A stretch of 64,000 nucleotides of DNA. It comes from Natronoflexus pectinivorans. Lineage in GTDB: Bacteria; Bacteroidota; Bacteroidia; Bacteroidales; Marinilabiliaceae. The notes beneath the pieces were generated by a model. That model had not been told where the DNA came from and did no database searches. It saw nothing but the letters and a program-made list of their open reading frames with translations. Numbering within the stretch: position 1 is the stretch's first letter; each line of letters begins with the position of its first letter. Shown here piece by piece: positions 17,273-26,800 of this stretch. The translations under genes and the position numbers were made by a program. The DNA is taken from positions 16,202 through 80,201 of the forward strand of contig NZ_SLWK01000015.1 of NCBI RefSeq assembly GCF_004345615.1, in the 5' to 3' direction.

Positions 17273-20200
17273 ATGGTTGCAGTTTTACGAATTTTATTTA
17301 TATCATTCATCCTTTTTCAATATTCCTACAGCGGGGCATATGGCAATGGCCATTTTAGTAAACAGGGAGAATCAGAATACATCAACCAGTTGAGTGAGAT
17401 ATTTAGTGTATCTGCCGACCGTAGAGCTGCACGTGCTTTTGTGAGTGAAGTAGAAGAGTTCTGGGTTTCTCCCGAAACGCCTGAGCATCTGAAGGAACTC
17501 ATGATGCTGGTATCAGATAAAATCCATGAAAAAAGGGGTCGTCCCTACCCTGATTTTCATAGCTACCTGACCACCATTATGCTCTTTGTAGAATCGCATC
17601 ATCCGGAAAGAAGTTTTGAAACCTGGCACAAAGGATTGCTGGAGTTGCTCCAAAACCCCAGATATCCGCTTCGACATGCCATTCGATTGTTTGAACACAC
17701 CACCAACATGCTGAACGATAAAGTGGTTTTTTCCACTGCTGCATTGAATTGGAAAGCACACAACCCCACCTATCACTTTCACTTTTCCGATTCGATGTAT
17801 ATCGTCATAACAAGACCAACCACCATAGTTTGTCAGGCTCGCGAAGACAGCATTATGGTTTATAACACAACCGGTCGGGTAAACCTGATGAGTGGTATCT
17901 GGCAAGGAGAAAGTGGACGAATTACCTGGGAACAAAGTGGTTTCGAAAGCAATATGGTTTACGGCACTTTTGGAAATTACCAGGTTGATATGTCTCGTAA
18001 TCAATTTGAAGTAGAAGATGTTGAATTTTATAATCGTCATTACTTTAACCATTCTTTAAAAGGAAGGGTACATCACCGTTTAATGAACATACGAAATCCG
18101 GAAAACACCACATTCCCCCGATTTGAATCATACGAACAACGTTACCAGATAGATAACATTCATAATAATTTCAATTATGAAGGCGGCTTTTCTCAGCATG
18201 GTTCAAAATTTTTAGGTTCGGGAACGGCGCACAATCCTGCAATTATTACCATTTTCAGAAACGACAAGCCATTTATTATTGCAAAATCACGATACTTTGC
18301 GCTTCGTCAAGACCAAATAGTAAGTAATACCACCGAAATTACCATTCAGCTTGATACCGGCTACATTTATCATCCAGGCTTGCTGTTTAAGTACATGGAT
18401 CCTGTAAAAGAGATCCATTTAATTAGAGATGGCAATGGCATTTCCCGAAGTCCATTTTTCAATACATACCATAACATCAGTATGGATACGGAGTTGATTA
18501 AATGGCAAATGAACCGGGACTTTATGGAGTTGAGAATGGTTGTCGGCGCAGCTGAAAACCATGCATTTTTTGAGTCCATCAGCTACTTTAGAGAGGAGTT
18601 CTTCCATCAACTTCAGGGAATGGATGCCATCCACCCCCTACAAGGTTTATTAAACTGTTACAGACATAACAAAGAACAACCATTTACCGCAAGAGATTAC
18701 GCCCGCTTTATGCGCATACCTGAAAATCAAATCAGGCAACAAATCATTGGACTCTCCTTTCATGGTTTTATTGGATACAATGTGGACACTGATACCATCG
18801 AAATAAGAGACAGATTAAAAGATTATCTCCAGTTCAGGGCAGGTTTTAAAGACTATGATGTCATCAGGTTTCGCTCCACCACACCCGGATCAACACCAAA
18901 TGCAAGGTTTGATTTATTGAATTATGATCTGGAAATGAATGGAGTCTCTGTGGTTACTATAAGCGACCGGCAGAATGTCGTTTTCTTCCCGGAAAATGAA
19001 AGATTGGTAATGAAAAAAGATCGGAATTTTAGTTTTGATGGTTCCCTTACTGCGGGGATGATTGATCTTTTTGGAGATGGTTTTACCTTCAATTACCAAA
19101 ATTTCAGAATCGATTTACATACGATTGATTCAATGGCCATGCGAATAGAAACCGATGGGCAGGACTATATTGGCAGAAGAGCGCAAAGACGCATCAACAG
19201 CACCATTGCACAATTGTCAGGGTTTTTAGAAATTGACAGACCGGATAATAAATCTGGAAAAGAAATCTACCCCGAGTATCCCAGACTCACAAGTAATACA
19301 AACTCATTTGTTTACTATGACAGGCCTTTCATTCAGAACGGGGCATACGACAGAGAAAGATTTTATTTTGAATTGAATCCATTCGAAATATCCAGCATCA
19401 ATCGGCTAACTCGAAGAAATGTAGAGTTTACCGGCGTTTTTTCCAGTACTGTGTTTCCTGATATAGAGGAGAAACTGGTAGTACGTCCTGATTATTCGTT
19501 GGGTTTCCGAAGATCTACAACGGATGAAGGATATCCTATTTACGACAACAGGGCAAAATACAACAACATAATCGATCTGAGCAACCAAGGGCTACTTGGA
19601 AATGGAACCATTAGTTACATTACAACAACAGCATCTTCTGAGCAATTTACATTCTTACCTGAACAAACTCACGGATTGGCACATCAATTCAATATCGAAC
19701 CAAGAGACAGTGGGGTAGAATTTCCAGATGTACAGGCACGTTTTGTTAACATTGACTATTTGCCGTTTGAGGATAAATTGTTGGCTGAAATACAAGATGA
19801 ACCATTTACTCTATTCAGTCAGGAAACAAATCTGGAAGGAACATTGAACATAACACCCAACGGATTATCAGGTAACGGTATTTTGCACATGCCAAACGCC
19901 AATTTGGTTGCAAAGCACATGGATTTCACACATCATGTGGTAGTTGCTGACTCCTCAGACTTTAATCTGGTATCAGACGATGAGGAATTTGATGTAAGTT
20001 TTAAGACCAGCAACCTGCTTTCAACCATTAATTTTAAAGAACGTCAAGGAACATTTACCTCACGTGACGTAGGTAGTAAAGTTGAGTTTACCGAAAACCG
20101 TTTTATAGCATACATCAGTGAATTTTCATGGGAAATTGATCGCAACGAAATTCTACTTGGAGCCAGAGGATCAGCCGGAAACAGATTTGTCTCAACACAC

Positions 20201-21802
20201 CGTCGTCAGGATTCACTTGATTTTATTGTGCCGATGGCACAATACGATATTCACAGCAGGAGAATTCATGCGCAAGAAGTTCGAAGTATTAATGTAGCAG
20301 ATACAGAAATGATACTTCATGACGGATTTGTAACCATAAACAGAAATGCTGTCATTGATCCTCTTGAGTCGGTGAATATTGTTCTGAATGACTCAATACA
20401 TCGGTTTTATGATGCAATTGTCACCATTGAAGGGAAATTTAACTACCATGCTACAGGAAAGTATGATTTCGTAAATGGAAATAAGGAGATTAAAACAGTT
20501 AATTTCAGCCAGATTGGCGTTAACCGCAATAGAACAACAACAGCCGAAGCGGAAATTCAGGAAAGAGAATTATTCACGTTTAACCGTCATTTTGCCTTTA
20601 AAGGCAAAACGACTTTGACTGCAGGAAATCCTTTGTTAAGATTTGATGGAGGAGCTCAAATGCTGCATGAATGTTCAACACGTGGTCCGCAGAATTATGT
20701 GAGGTTTGATTCTGAGATAAATCCCGATAGTGTTTACATCCCAATACCGGAAAATGTCAGAAACTATGAATTTGAGAATATTTATAACAACTTCTTCCTG
20801 AACAGGGACTCAAATATAGTTTATGCAGCATTTCTAGAGGAGCGAAAATTTCACAGTGACGCACCTATTCTTTCGGCCAACGGATATCTCTATTTTGACC
20901 CGGCACACAACAGCTTTACCATTGCACAGAGCCAGTTGATACAAAACCCTGACACAACAGGCAACATCATGAGGTTTCATAACGATGGCTGTTTGGTAAC
21001 GGGACGAGGAAACATCAATATGGGACTTGATTTAGGGAGGGTAAGAACCTTTACCTCGGGAGATATTTCTCACACCCGAAGTGATAGTCTCGCCACACTG
21101 AACACCTTGTTTGGCCTTGATTTTATGCTGGACAAAGAGTCCATTGAGCTGATGACTTCAGAGTTTAACAATACAGCCGGCAACGATCCAAATCCTGCAA
21201 GTTCGATTTCAATTAACCGACTTGCAGAGTGGATGGGATCTGAAACAGCTGTAAAAGTAAGCGAAGAGATATCAAAAAAAGAGGAACTTGAATCATTACC
21301 GGAAGAACACCAGCACTTGTTGGTGATGGACAGCCTTCAATGGCGGTGGGATCCTCCTTCAAGAAGCTACATTGCCGACTCTGAAGTGCTCCTTAAGTAT
21401 ATTAAAAACCAACCGGTTAACAAGAAGGTTCATGTCAAGGCAGTAATAGCATTTAGCCGCGGAGGAAACTCTCTTGATATGCACATTCAGGCTTGTGATA
21501 CCACATATTTCTTCTTCAGCTATAGAAATAATCAAATGCAGACACGCTCATCCATGGCTGCATACAACACCAACGTTCAAACGCTTGATGCAGATGCAAG
21601 AAGAATTCGTGGACGACTAGGTGATGCGGGGTATTCTTTCATTCTAGCTCCGGAAAGCAGGATGCGAAGGCACTTGAGAACCTTTGAAGAAGATGATGAA
21701 GGAGATGGGAGTTCCGTAGAGAATGATATTAATGTTAACGAACTCATAGACAATGAAACTATTGAAGCAATCCCAGAGGGTAACGGGTTAGAAAATGACT
21801 AG
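17273..21802 (+). CDS. Very large exported protein of unknown function (1509 residues)
   Basis: I do not recognise a named family. An N-terminal signal peptide (hydrophobic residues 4-20, cleavage probably after about 24) points to the periplasm or outer membrane. A helical N-terminal part (25-140) precedes a very long beta-rich body with many short strands, Asn/Asp-rich turns and recurring aromatic-basic phrases (for example SRYFALRQDQIVSNTTEITI), giving the look of a large repetitive beta scaffold. The tail beyond residue 1470 is very acidic (EEDDEGDG...). No lipobox, T9SS tail or TonB box is visible. The intact 4.5-kb frame implies selection. A structural role in envelope biogenesis is conceivable but unproven. 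Confidence 0.8.
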   Translation: MVAVLRILFISFILFQYSYSGAYGNGHFSKQGESEYINQLSEIFSVSADRRAARAFVSEVEEFWVSPETPEHLKELMMLVSDKIHEKRGRPYPDFHSYLTTIMLFVESHHPERSFETWHKGLLELLQNPRYPLRHAIRLFEHTTNMLNDKVVFSTAALNWKAHNPTYHFHFSDSMYIVITRPTTIVCQAREDSIMVYNTTGRVNLMSGIWQGESGRITWEQSGFESNMVYGTFGNYQVDMSRNQFEVEDVEFYNRHYFNHSLKGRVHHRLMNIRNPENTTFPRFESYEQRYQIDNIHNNFNYEGGFSQHGSKFLGSGTAHNPAIITIFRNDKPFIIAKSRYFALRQDQIVSNTTEITIQLDTGYIYHPGLLFKYMDPVKEIHLIRDGNGISRSPFFNTYHNISMDTELIKWQMNRDFMELRMVVGAAENHAFFESISYFREEFFHQLQGMDAIHPLQGLLNCYRHNKEQPFTARDYARFMRIPENQIRQQIIGLSFHGFIGYNVDTDTIEIRDRLKDYLQFRAGFKDYDVIRFRSTTPGSTPNARFDLLNYDLEMNGVSVVTISDRQNVVFFPENERLVMKKDRNFSFDGSLTAGMIDLFGDGFTFNYQNFRIDLHTIDSMAMRIETDGQDYIGRRAQRRINSTIAQLSGFLEIDRPDNKSGKEIYPEYPRLTSNTNSFVYYDRPFIQNGAYDRERFYFELNPFEISSINRLTRRNVEFTGVFSSTVFPDIEEKLVVRPDYSLGFRRSTTDEGYPIYDNRAKYNNIIDLSNQGLLGNGTISYITTTASSEQFTFLPEQTHGLAHQFNIEPRDSGVEFPDVQARFVNIDYLPFEDKLLAEIQDEPFTLFSQETNLEGTLNITPNGLSGNGILHMPNANLVAKHMDFTHHVVVADSSDFNLVSDDEEFDVSFKTSNLLSTINFKERQGTFTSRDVGSKVEFTENRFIAYISEFSWEIDRNEILLGARGSAGNRFVSTHRRQDSLDFIVPMAQYDIHSRRIHAQEVRSINVADTEMILHDGFVTINRNAVIDPLESVNIVLNDSIHRFYDAIVTIEGKFNYHATGKYDFVNGNKEIKTVNFSQIGVNRNRTTTAEAEIQERELFTFNRHFAFKGKTTLTAGNPLLRFDGGAQMLHECSTRGPQNYVRFDSEINPDSVYIPIPENVRNYEFENIYNNFFLNRDSNIVYAAFLEERKFHSDAPILSANGYLYFDPAHNSFTIAQSQLIQNPDTTGNIMRFHNDGCLVTGRGNINMGLDLGRVRTFTSGDISHTRSDSLATLNTLFGLDFMLDKESIELMTSEFNNTAGNDPNPASSISINRLAEWMGSETAVKVSEEISKKEELESLPEEHQHLLVMDSLQWRWDPPSRSYIADSEVLLKYIKNQPVNKKVHVKAVIAFSRGGNSLDMHIQACDTTYFFFSYRNNQMQTRSSMAAYNTNVQTLDADARRIRGRLGDAGYSFILAPESRMRRHLRTFEEDDEGDGSSVENDINVNELIDNETIEAIPEGNGLEND

Positions 21803-21974
21803 CCATACATATATCAATAACAGTAAAAATCATTAATTTAAAAAAACACTAAAGCCTGTAATTTTTGAATAACAAAGATTATAAAAGCGTATATTTAGGA
21901 TAGTGATTCAAATTCATTAAACACACATTAAATAAATTAACCTAAGCGCCTATTCATTAATAATACGAAGTTAA

Positions 21975-23195
21975 ATGAAACCAAAAGCATTTTACTTTTT
22001 GATATGGTTAATTACTGTATCATTAAGTTACTATTCCTGTAGCAAGTCGGAAAAAGAGATGATTCCTGACGAAAAAGAAGACTCCAAAGATAAAGACAAG
22101 GATGGGGATGATACTGGAGACCCGGATCACACCTCATCAATAGTTGTAAACATCTATGGAAGTGATAATATTGATGCTTCAGAAATTCAAATGACATATA
22201 AAAAAGACGCATGTCTTATTATAATTAAATCAGACGTACCATATACCATAACCAATAATAGTGAATGGCTATCACTGGCTGACTATTCAGGTGAGGCTGG
22301 GGCAAAAGGCATTGTTGTTGGAGTATCAAAAAATGAATCTATTCCCAGGAACTCTCAAATCTCCATTCAGGCAGGAAGTAATCAACACACCATTCATGTA
22401 AACCAACAAGGAGCTCCGGTTATTAGATTTTCAGCAGGAGACATCGAGTTTAGAATGGTTCTTGTGGAAGGAGGCAGTTTTATGATGGGGGATTCTGATA
22501 TTCCTGAAAGCCGGTGGGCTCATAGTGTATCTGTGAACAGTTTTTACATGTGCGAAACAGAAGTCACCAATGGGCTGTGGAGCCAAATTATGGGTTCTCT
22601 GCCCTATGATGACCTTGAAGGATATGATGATCATAATGAATATAACAGACCAAATCATCCGGTCAGTGCTGTATCCTGGAACGAGATTAATGACCACTTC
22701 TTGCCTGCCATTAGTGACCTCACGGGATTTGAAATGCGCCTACCAACCGAAGCTGAATGGGAGTTTGCGGCCATGGGGGGCAATTTAAGCAAAGGCTATG
22801 CCTATGCTGGCAGCAATACGTTAAATGATGTAGCCTGGAACACTTACAACAGCGCAAACAGCAAGCAACCAGTAGCTCAGCTTTTACCCAACGAGTTGGG
22901 ATTGTATGATATGAGTGGAAATGTAAGTGAGTGGTGCAGCGACTGGTATAAATCTGGGTATAACAGCAGTGATAATAACAATCCTACTGGTCCCGAAACC
23001 GGTACCGAAAAGGTAATCCGAGGCGGTGACTACTCTGATATGGTTATGTTTGGCCATGGTGCTTTTTATGTTAAAGCAAGGTGGTATGCAACTCCCGGGT
23101 GCTTCAGTAAATGCTGGGGCGATACCGGACATCCTGATGAACCCATCTGTTTCAGATGTCACCGTGTAGGATTTAGATTCGTAATGTCTTTCTGA
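21975..23195 (+). CDS. BACON-SUMF1 (formylglycine-generating-enzyme-like) lipoprotein
   Basis: A probable lipoprotein: a hydrophobic N-terminus ends in SYYSC (Cys22), a weak lipobox, followed by an Asp/Lys-rich linker. Residues about 50-140 resemble a BACON carbohydrate-associated domain (SDVPYTITNNSEWLSL ... VNQQGAP). Residues about 155-405 form a SUMF1/FGE-like C-type-lectin fold: VEGGSFMMGD, VNSFYMCETEVTNGLW, RLPTEAEWEFAAMGG, LYDMSGNVSEWCSDW, VIRGGDYSD and the closing GFRFVMSF. Between the last two is an unusual four-cysteine insert (C376-x3-C380-x11-C392-x2-C395). Most SUMF1 proteins of this kind are binding proteins, not sulfatase activators, and no sulfatase is nearby. Fourteen bases separate it from the T9SS-tail gene. 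Confidence 0.88.
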   Translation: MKPKAFYFLIWLITVSLSYYSCSKSEKEMIPDEKEDSKDKDKDGDDTGDPDHTSSIVVNIYGSDNIDASEIQMTYKKDACLIIIKSDVPYTITNNSEWLSLADYSGEAGAKGIVVGVSKNESIPRNSQISIQAGSNQHTIHVNQQGAPVIRFSAGDIEFRMVLVEGGSFMMGDSDIPESRWAHSVSVNSFYMCETEVTNGLWSQIMGSLPYDDLEGYDDHNEYNRPNHPVSAVSWNEINDHFLPAISDLTGFEMRLPTEAEWEFAAMGGNLSKGYAYAGSNTLNDVAWNTYNSANSKQPVAQLLPNELGLYDMSGNVSEWCSDWYKSGYNSSDNNNPTGPETGTEKVIRGGDYSDMVMFGHGAFYVKARWYATPGCFSKCWGDTGHPDEPICFRCHRVGFRFVMSF

Positions 23196-23209
23196 TAAAA
23201 AACATCAAC

Positions 23210-23815
23210 ATGACCAGACTCGTTTTTATTTCATTGATTCTATTGATGGCATGGTCATCAATGTTAGGCCAAACAGTTGTTCGACTTGCTAAACCACAAC
23301 AAGCCACGGAGCCTATAGAGGCATATACTCTCTTTGACGAATCCTTGCCGGCAGATATACCAAATGCCATAGGAACAATGGGCTACTATATTAATGGGGG
23401 TAGTTTCCCATACTCCTACCAATGGCTGGAAAATGAAACAGTAATAGCGGAGGGAGAGCTTGCCTTAATCGTTCCTTCAATTAATCATTCTTATTACTTA
23501 AGAATTCGAGACAGTAACAGCTGTGAAGTACTCATTCCCATCAGCATCTCTCCTTCAATGCCGGGAGAAAAAAGCAGCATGGCTCATTCTGAAACTTATA
23601 ATTGGAAGTTGACCAGAAATTATCTTTATCTAAATGGCAATCTGTCAACAGAACAATCTGTTAACATCAGGTTATACGATATCAATGGACGGTTAATTCA
23701 TCATCAATTGATACATGCAGAAACCACCATCCCGGTAAATCTCTCCCCTGGAGTATATCTTATATACTCAAAACTGGGAGATGTAAATAGGGTAGAAAAG
23801 GCTATTGTAGAATAG
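23210..23815 (+). CDS. Small secreted protein with a T9SS type A sorting tail
   Basis: A 201-residue protein with a signal peptide (residues 1-20, ending SSMLGQ). The middle has an Ig-like or SprB-repeat-like module (GTMGYYINGGSFPYSYQWL ... YYLRIRDSNSCEV). The C-terminal ~75 residues match the type A sorting domain of the type 9 secretion system: SVNIRLYDINGRLIHHQ, then VNLSPGVYLIY and a Lys/Val-rich end. It is therefore probably exported across the outer membrane and attached to the surface. It lies 14 bases after the BACON-SUMF1 gene and 69 bases before the large peptidase gene. Confidence 0.82.
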   Translation: MTRLVFISLILLMAWSSMLGQTVVRLAKPQQATEPIEAYTLFDESLPADIPNAIGTMGYYINGGSFPYSYQWLENETVIAEGELALIVPSINHSYYLRIRDSNSCEVLIPISISPSMPGEKSSMAHSETYNWKLTRNYLYLNGNLSTEQSVNIRLYDINGRLIHHQLIHAETTIPVNLSPGVYLIYSKLGDVNRVEKAIVE

Positions 23816-23884
23816 AAATTAAAATGCAACAATAGATCATTTTCTAAACCTCACAATTAAGACCAAAAGCAAAAAGACCTAAAC

Positions 23885-26800
23885 ATGAAATCATTTGAAA
23901 TAAAACAATTATTAGTTTGCCTTCTTACAGGCCTCTTGTGTGTTTCTCACTCCAACGCAGAAATAACTGAAATACAGAAAGCAAGAAAAGAAGCTGCGGC
24001 TTTTTTTTCAGGTCATTTAAAGTCAACACACCAAGAAAACCTTCAACTTGTATACAACTCCCCCACAGGTGTTACCACCCCTGTTTATGCATTCCAACGA
24101 GCTTCCAAAGGACATGCTGTAGTGGTAAAATCAGGAGATGAGTTCGTGATAGTCGGATATTCAGAATCGGGAAATCTAGATTCAGAGAACTTACCTGATG
24201 GCTTTATAGCGCTGCTCCATCTTTTTGAAAATATGGATGAACCCATTGCAAAACCTGACTATTCATTAAAAGGCGGAACTACTGGCGTAGCTCCCTTACT
24301 CGCTTCACGCGGAGTTAACCTAAACCAAACCTACCATACCGATGCCGGTGGGTGTCCGTCTGGATGTGCCGCCACAGCCATGACTCAAATCATAGCTTAT
24401 CATCGTCACCCTCAACAGGGAACTGGTTCTCATTGTTACCAACACCCAACCCAAGGCGAAAAATGTGCCGACTTTACTGAGTTTCCTTTTGATTGGGACA
24501 ATATAAACCTGACCAATCTTCAACATTACGTTGGTATTGGCATGGAGATGAACTTTTGTGGCAGTGCCTTTGGCAGTTTTCCCATGCGAACCGATTTTTA
24601 TAATGTTCCCGAGGATTATTTTGGATTTTATGTTCATACCCAAGGGCTAGGAAGGGAGTATTTACTTAATGAACTTAACCATGGTCGTCCATTTTACGCC
24701 ACAATAATGGGGGAATGGGCTAACCATGCTGTGGTAGTTGACGGATACGACAGTAATGGCTTTTTGCATATCCATTTTGGATGGGGTGGTTTGGGAAATG
24801 GATTTTATCAAATAAATGGTGTCCACAAAATTGAGGCAGGAGGAAATAGGTACAATTCAGGATTTCTTGTCAATGCTTTTGTATCCCCTACCCCCTATAC
24901 CACCAACAAACAAGATTCATTGGCTCTAATAGCTCTGCACAACAGCCTAAACGGTCAAACAGGATGGGACATAACCACACCTGTGGTTAAATGGCCCGGG
25001 GTGTTTGTTATCAACGAGAGAGTTGTTCAAATACAACTGGGAAGCTTTTCATCAAATATTTCAGGGTCCATTCCGCCAGAGATTGGTGAACTTACCAAGC
25101 TGAAAAGATTTATTCTCAACGCTGACATTGAAGAAATACCCGTAGAGTTTGGAAACTTAACGAACCTAGTTTTTCTTCGTCTCAATGGAAACATCAACGG
25201 CATTATTCCCAATTCTATAACCAATTTAAGCAACCTTGAGTATATCGCAATCCATAAGGGAGTTGGCGATCTATCCTGGCACATTCCCAATGATATACAC
25301 AAGATGAAAAACCTCCAAGAAGTTAACCTGACAAATATCGTCGAAGGAGAGCTGCCACAATCATTGGGTCAATTAAGGCAATTAAAATCACTCAATTTAC
25401 ACAATGGAAAGATTACAGGCTCCTTGCCTTCTTCCATTGGAGAGTTAGAAAATTTAGAGATTCTAAACTTAGATGGTCATCAAATTACCGGAACAATTCC
25501 ATCATCAATAGAAGAACTTTCCAATCTCAGAGAATTAAACTTGTCTAACAATCAACTCACAGGTTCAATTCCTGTTGGTTTAGGTCAGTTGTCAAAACTT
25601 AGAACCATCAGATTAGCAAACAACCAATTATCAGGCTCTTTACCTGAGCAGTTGAACTGGCCTGAACTTATTAGCCTACAATTGTCAGAAAACCATATTG
25701 AAGGAAATATACCATCTTCTATAAGCAGTGCAAAAAAACTTCAGGGACTATTTCTAAATTCCAATCAATTTACAGAACTCCCCAAAGAGATAGGAGCACT
25801 CAATGCCATTACTCAAATAGATCTGAGCAAAAACAAATTAACAACTATTCCTGAAACAATCTTAAACATACCGGGTATAACTCGTTTTATCGCAGCTAAT
25901 AATCAAATTAGTACTATTCCTTACAATTTTGGCGCATGGCCCGGTTTAACCGAACTGGATTTGTCACACAATCAACTCACGATTTTTCCCGATGAGATCT
26001 GTTTTTTACCCAATCTGAACACCATAAACCTGAGTTATAATCAGATTAAACAATTACCGCCGGCCATTGCCATGTTTGCTCCTAAAGGGTTGTTGAGATT
26101 GGAGCACAATGAATTATCGGGTCAACTGCCAAAATCATTTTTAAATGCACCCGCTAGCTATATTGTTATAAGTCAAAACAGGTTCACATTTGAAGATCTT
26201 CCGGCTCCTGAAAAATTAAGGCACGGAATTGGCGACCAGAAAACAGCCTTGCTTTCAACCAACCAAGTTAAAGCCGTATACGGTGATACAATTTTTATCG
26301 ACATCAGGGATTTGGGCAATTTTCATCATCCCGATAACCAATACTACTGGTTCACATACCCCGATCAAATCAGATCAAGATTCTTGAGCGAAATGGGCAA
26401 CCCTGAGTCCGACCCAATATTAAAGCTCATTGTAAATGAAGAAACCCTATCGAAACAGTTTTACTGTAAAATTCTCAACGACAACGTACCTGTTCACGAT
26501 GTGACACACATGGGAACCGTTAATACCATACCAGCTCTTCGGTTGGTCAATACCGATACCATCAGCATAGTTCTCTATACCGAACAGGAATTGGTTGAGA
26601 AGGCATACCCCGAGAGCTATGTTACCGAGTCAACAAGTCTGCACAACTACGTTGTTTACGATAATCATGTAACTCTGGTCGCTCCTATGGGTATGCGTGG
26701 AAATGTTTCATGGGAAGGATCATTGGATGGATATACCTGGCATAAGGTGACTAATGACATGGAGCAACAAAATGTTAAAATCAACGTGGTTGATTTTAAT

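Noticed and set aside
21975..23195. True sulfatase-activating formylglycine enzyme
   Set aside because: No sulfatase gene is in the window, the protein is a BACON-fused lipoprotein and the copper-binding Cys pair is not evident in the usual place.
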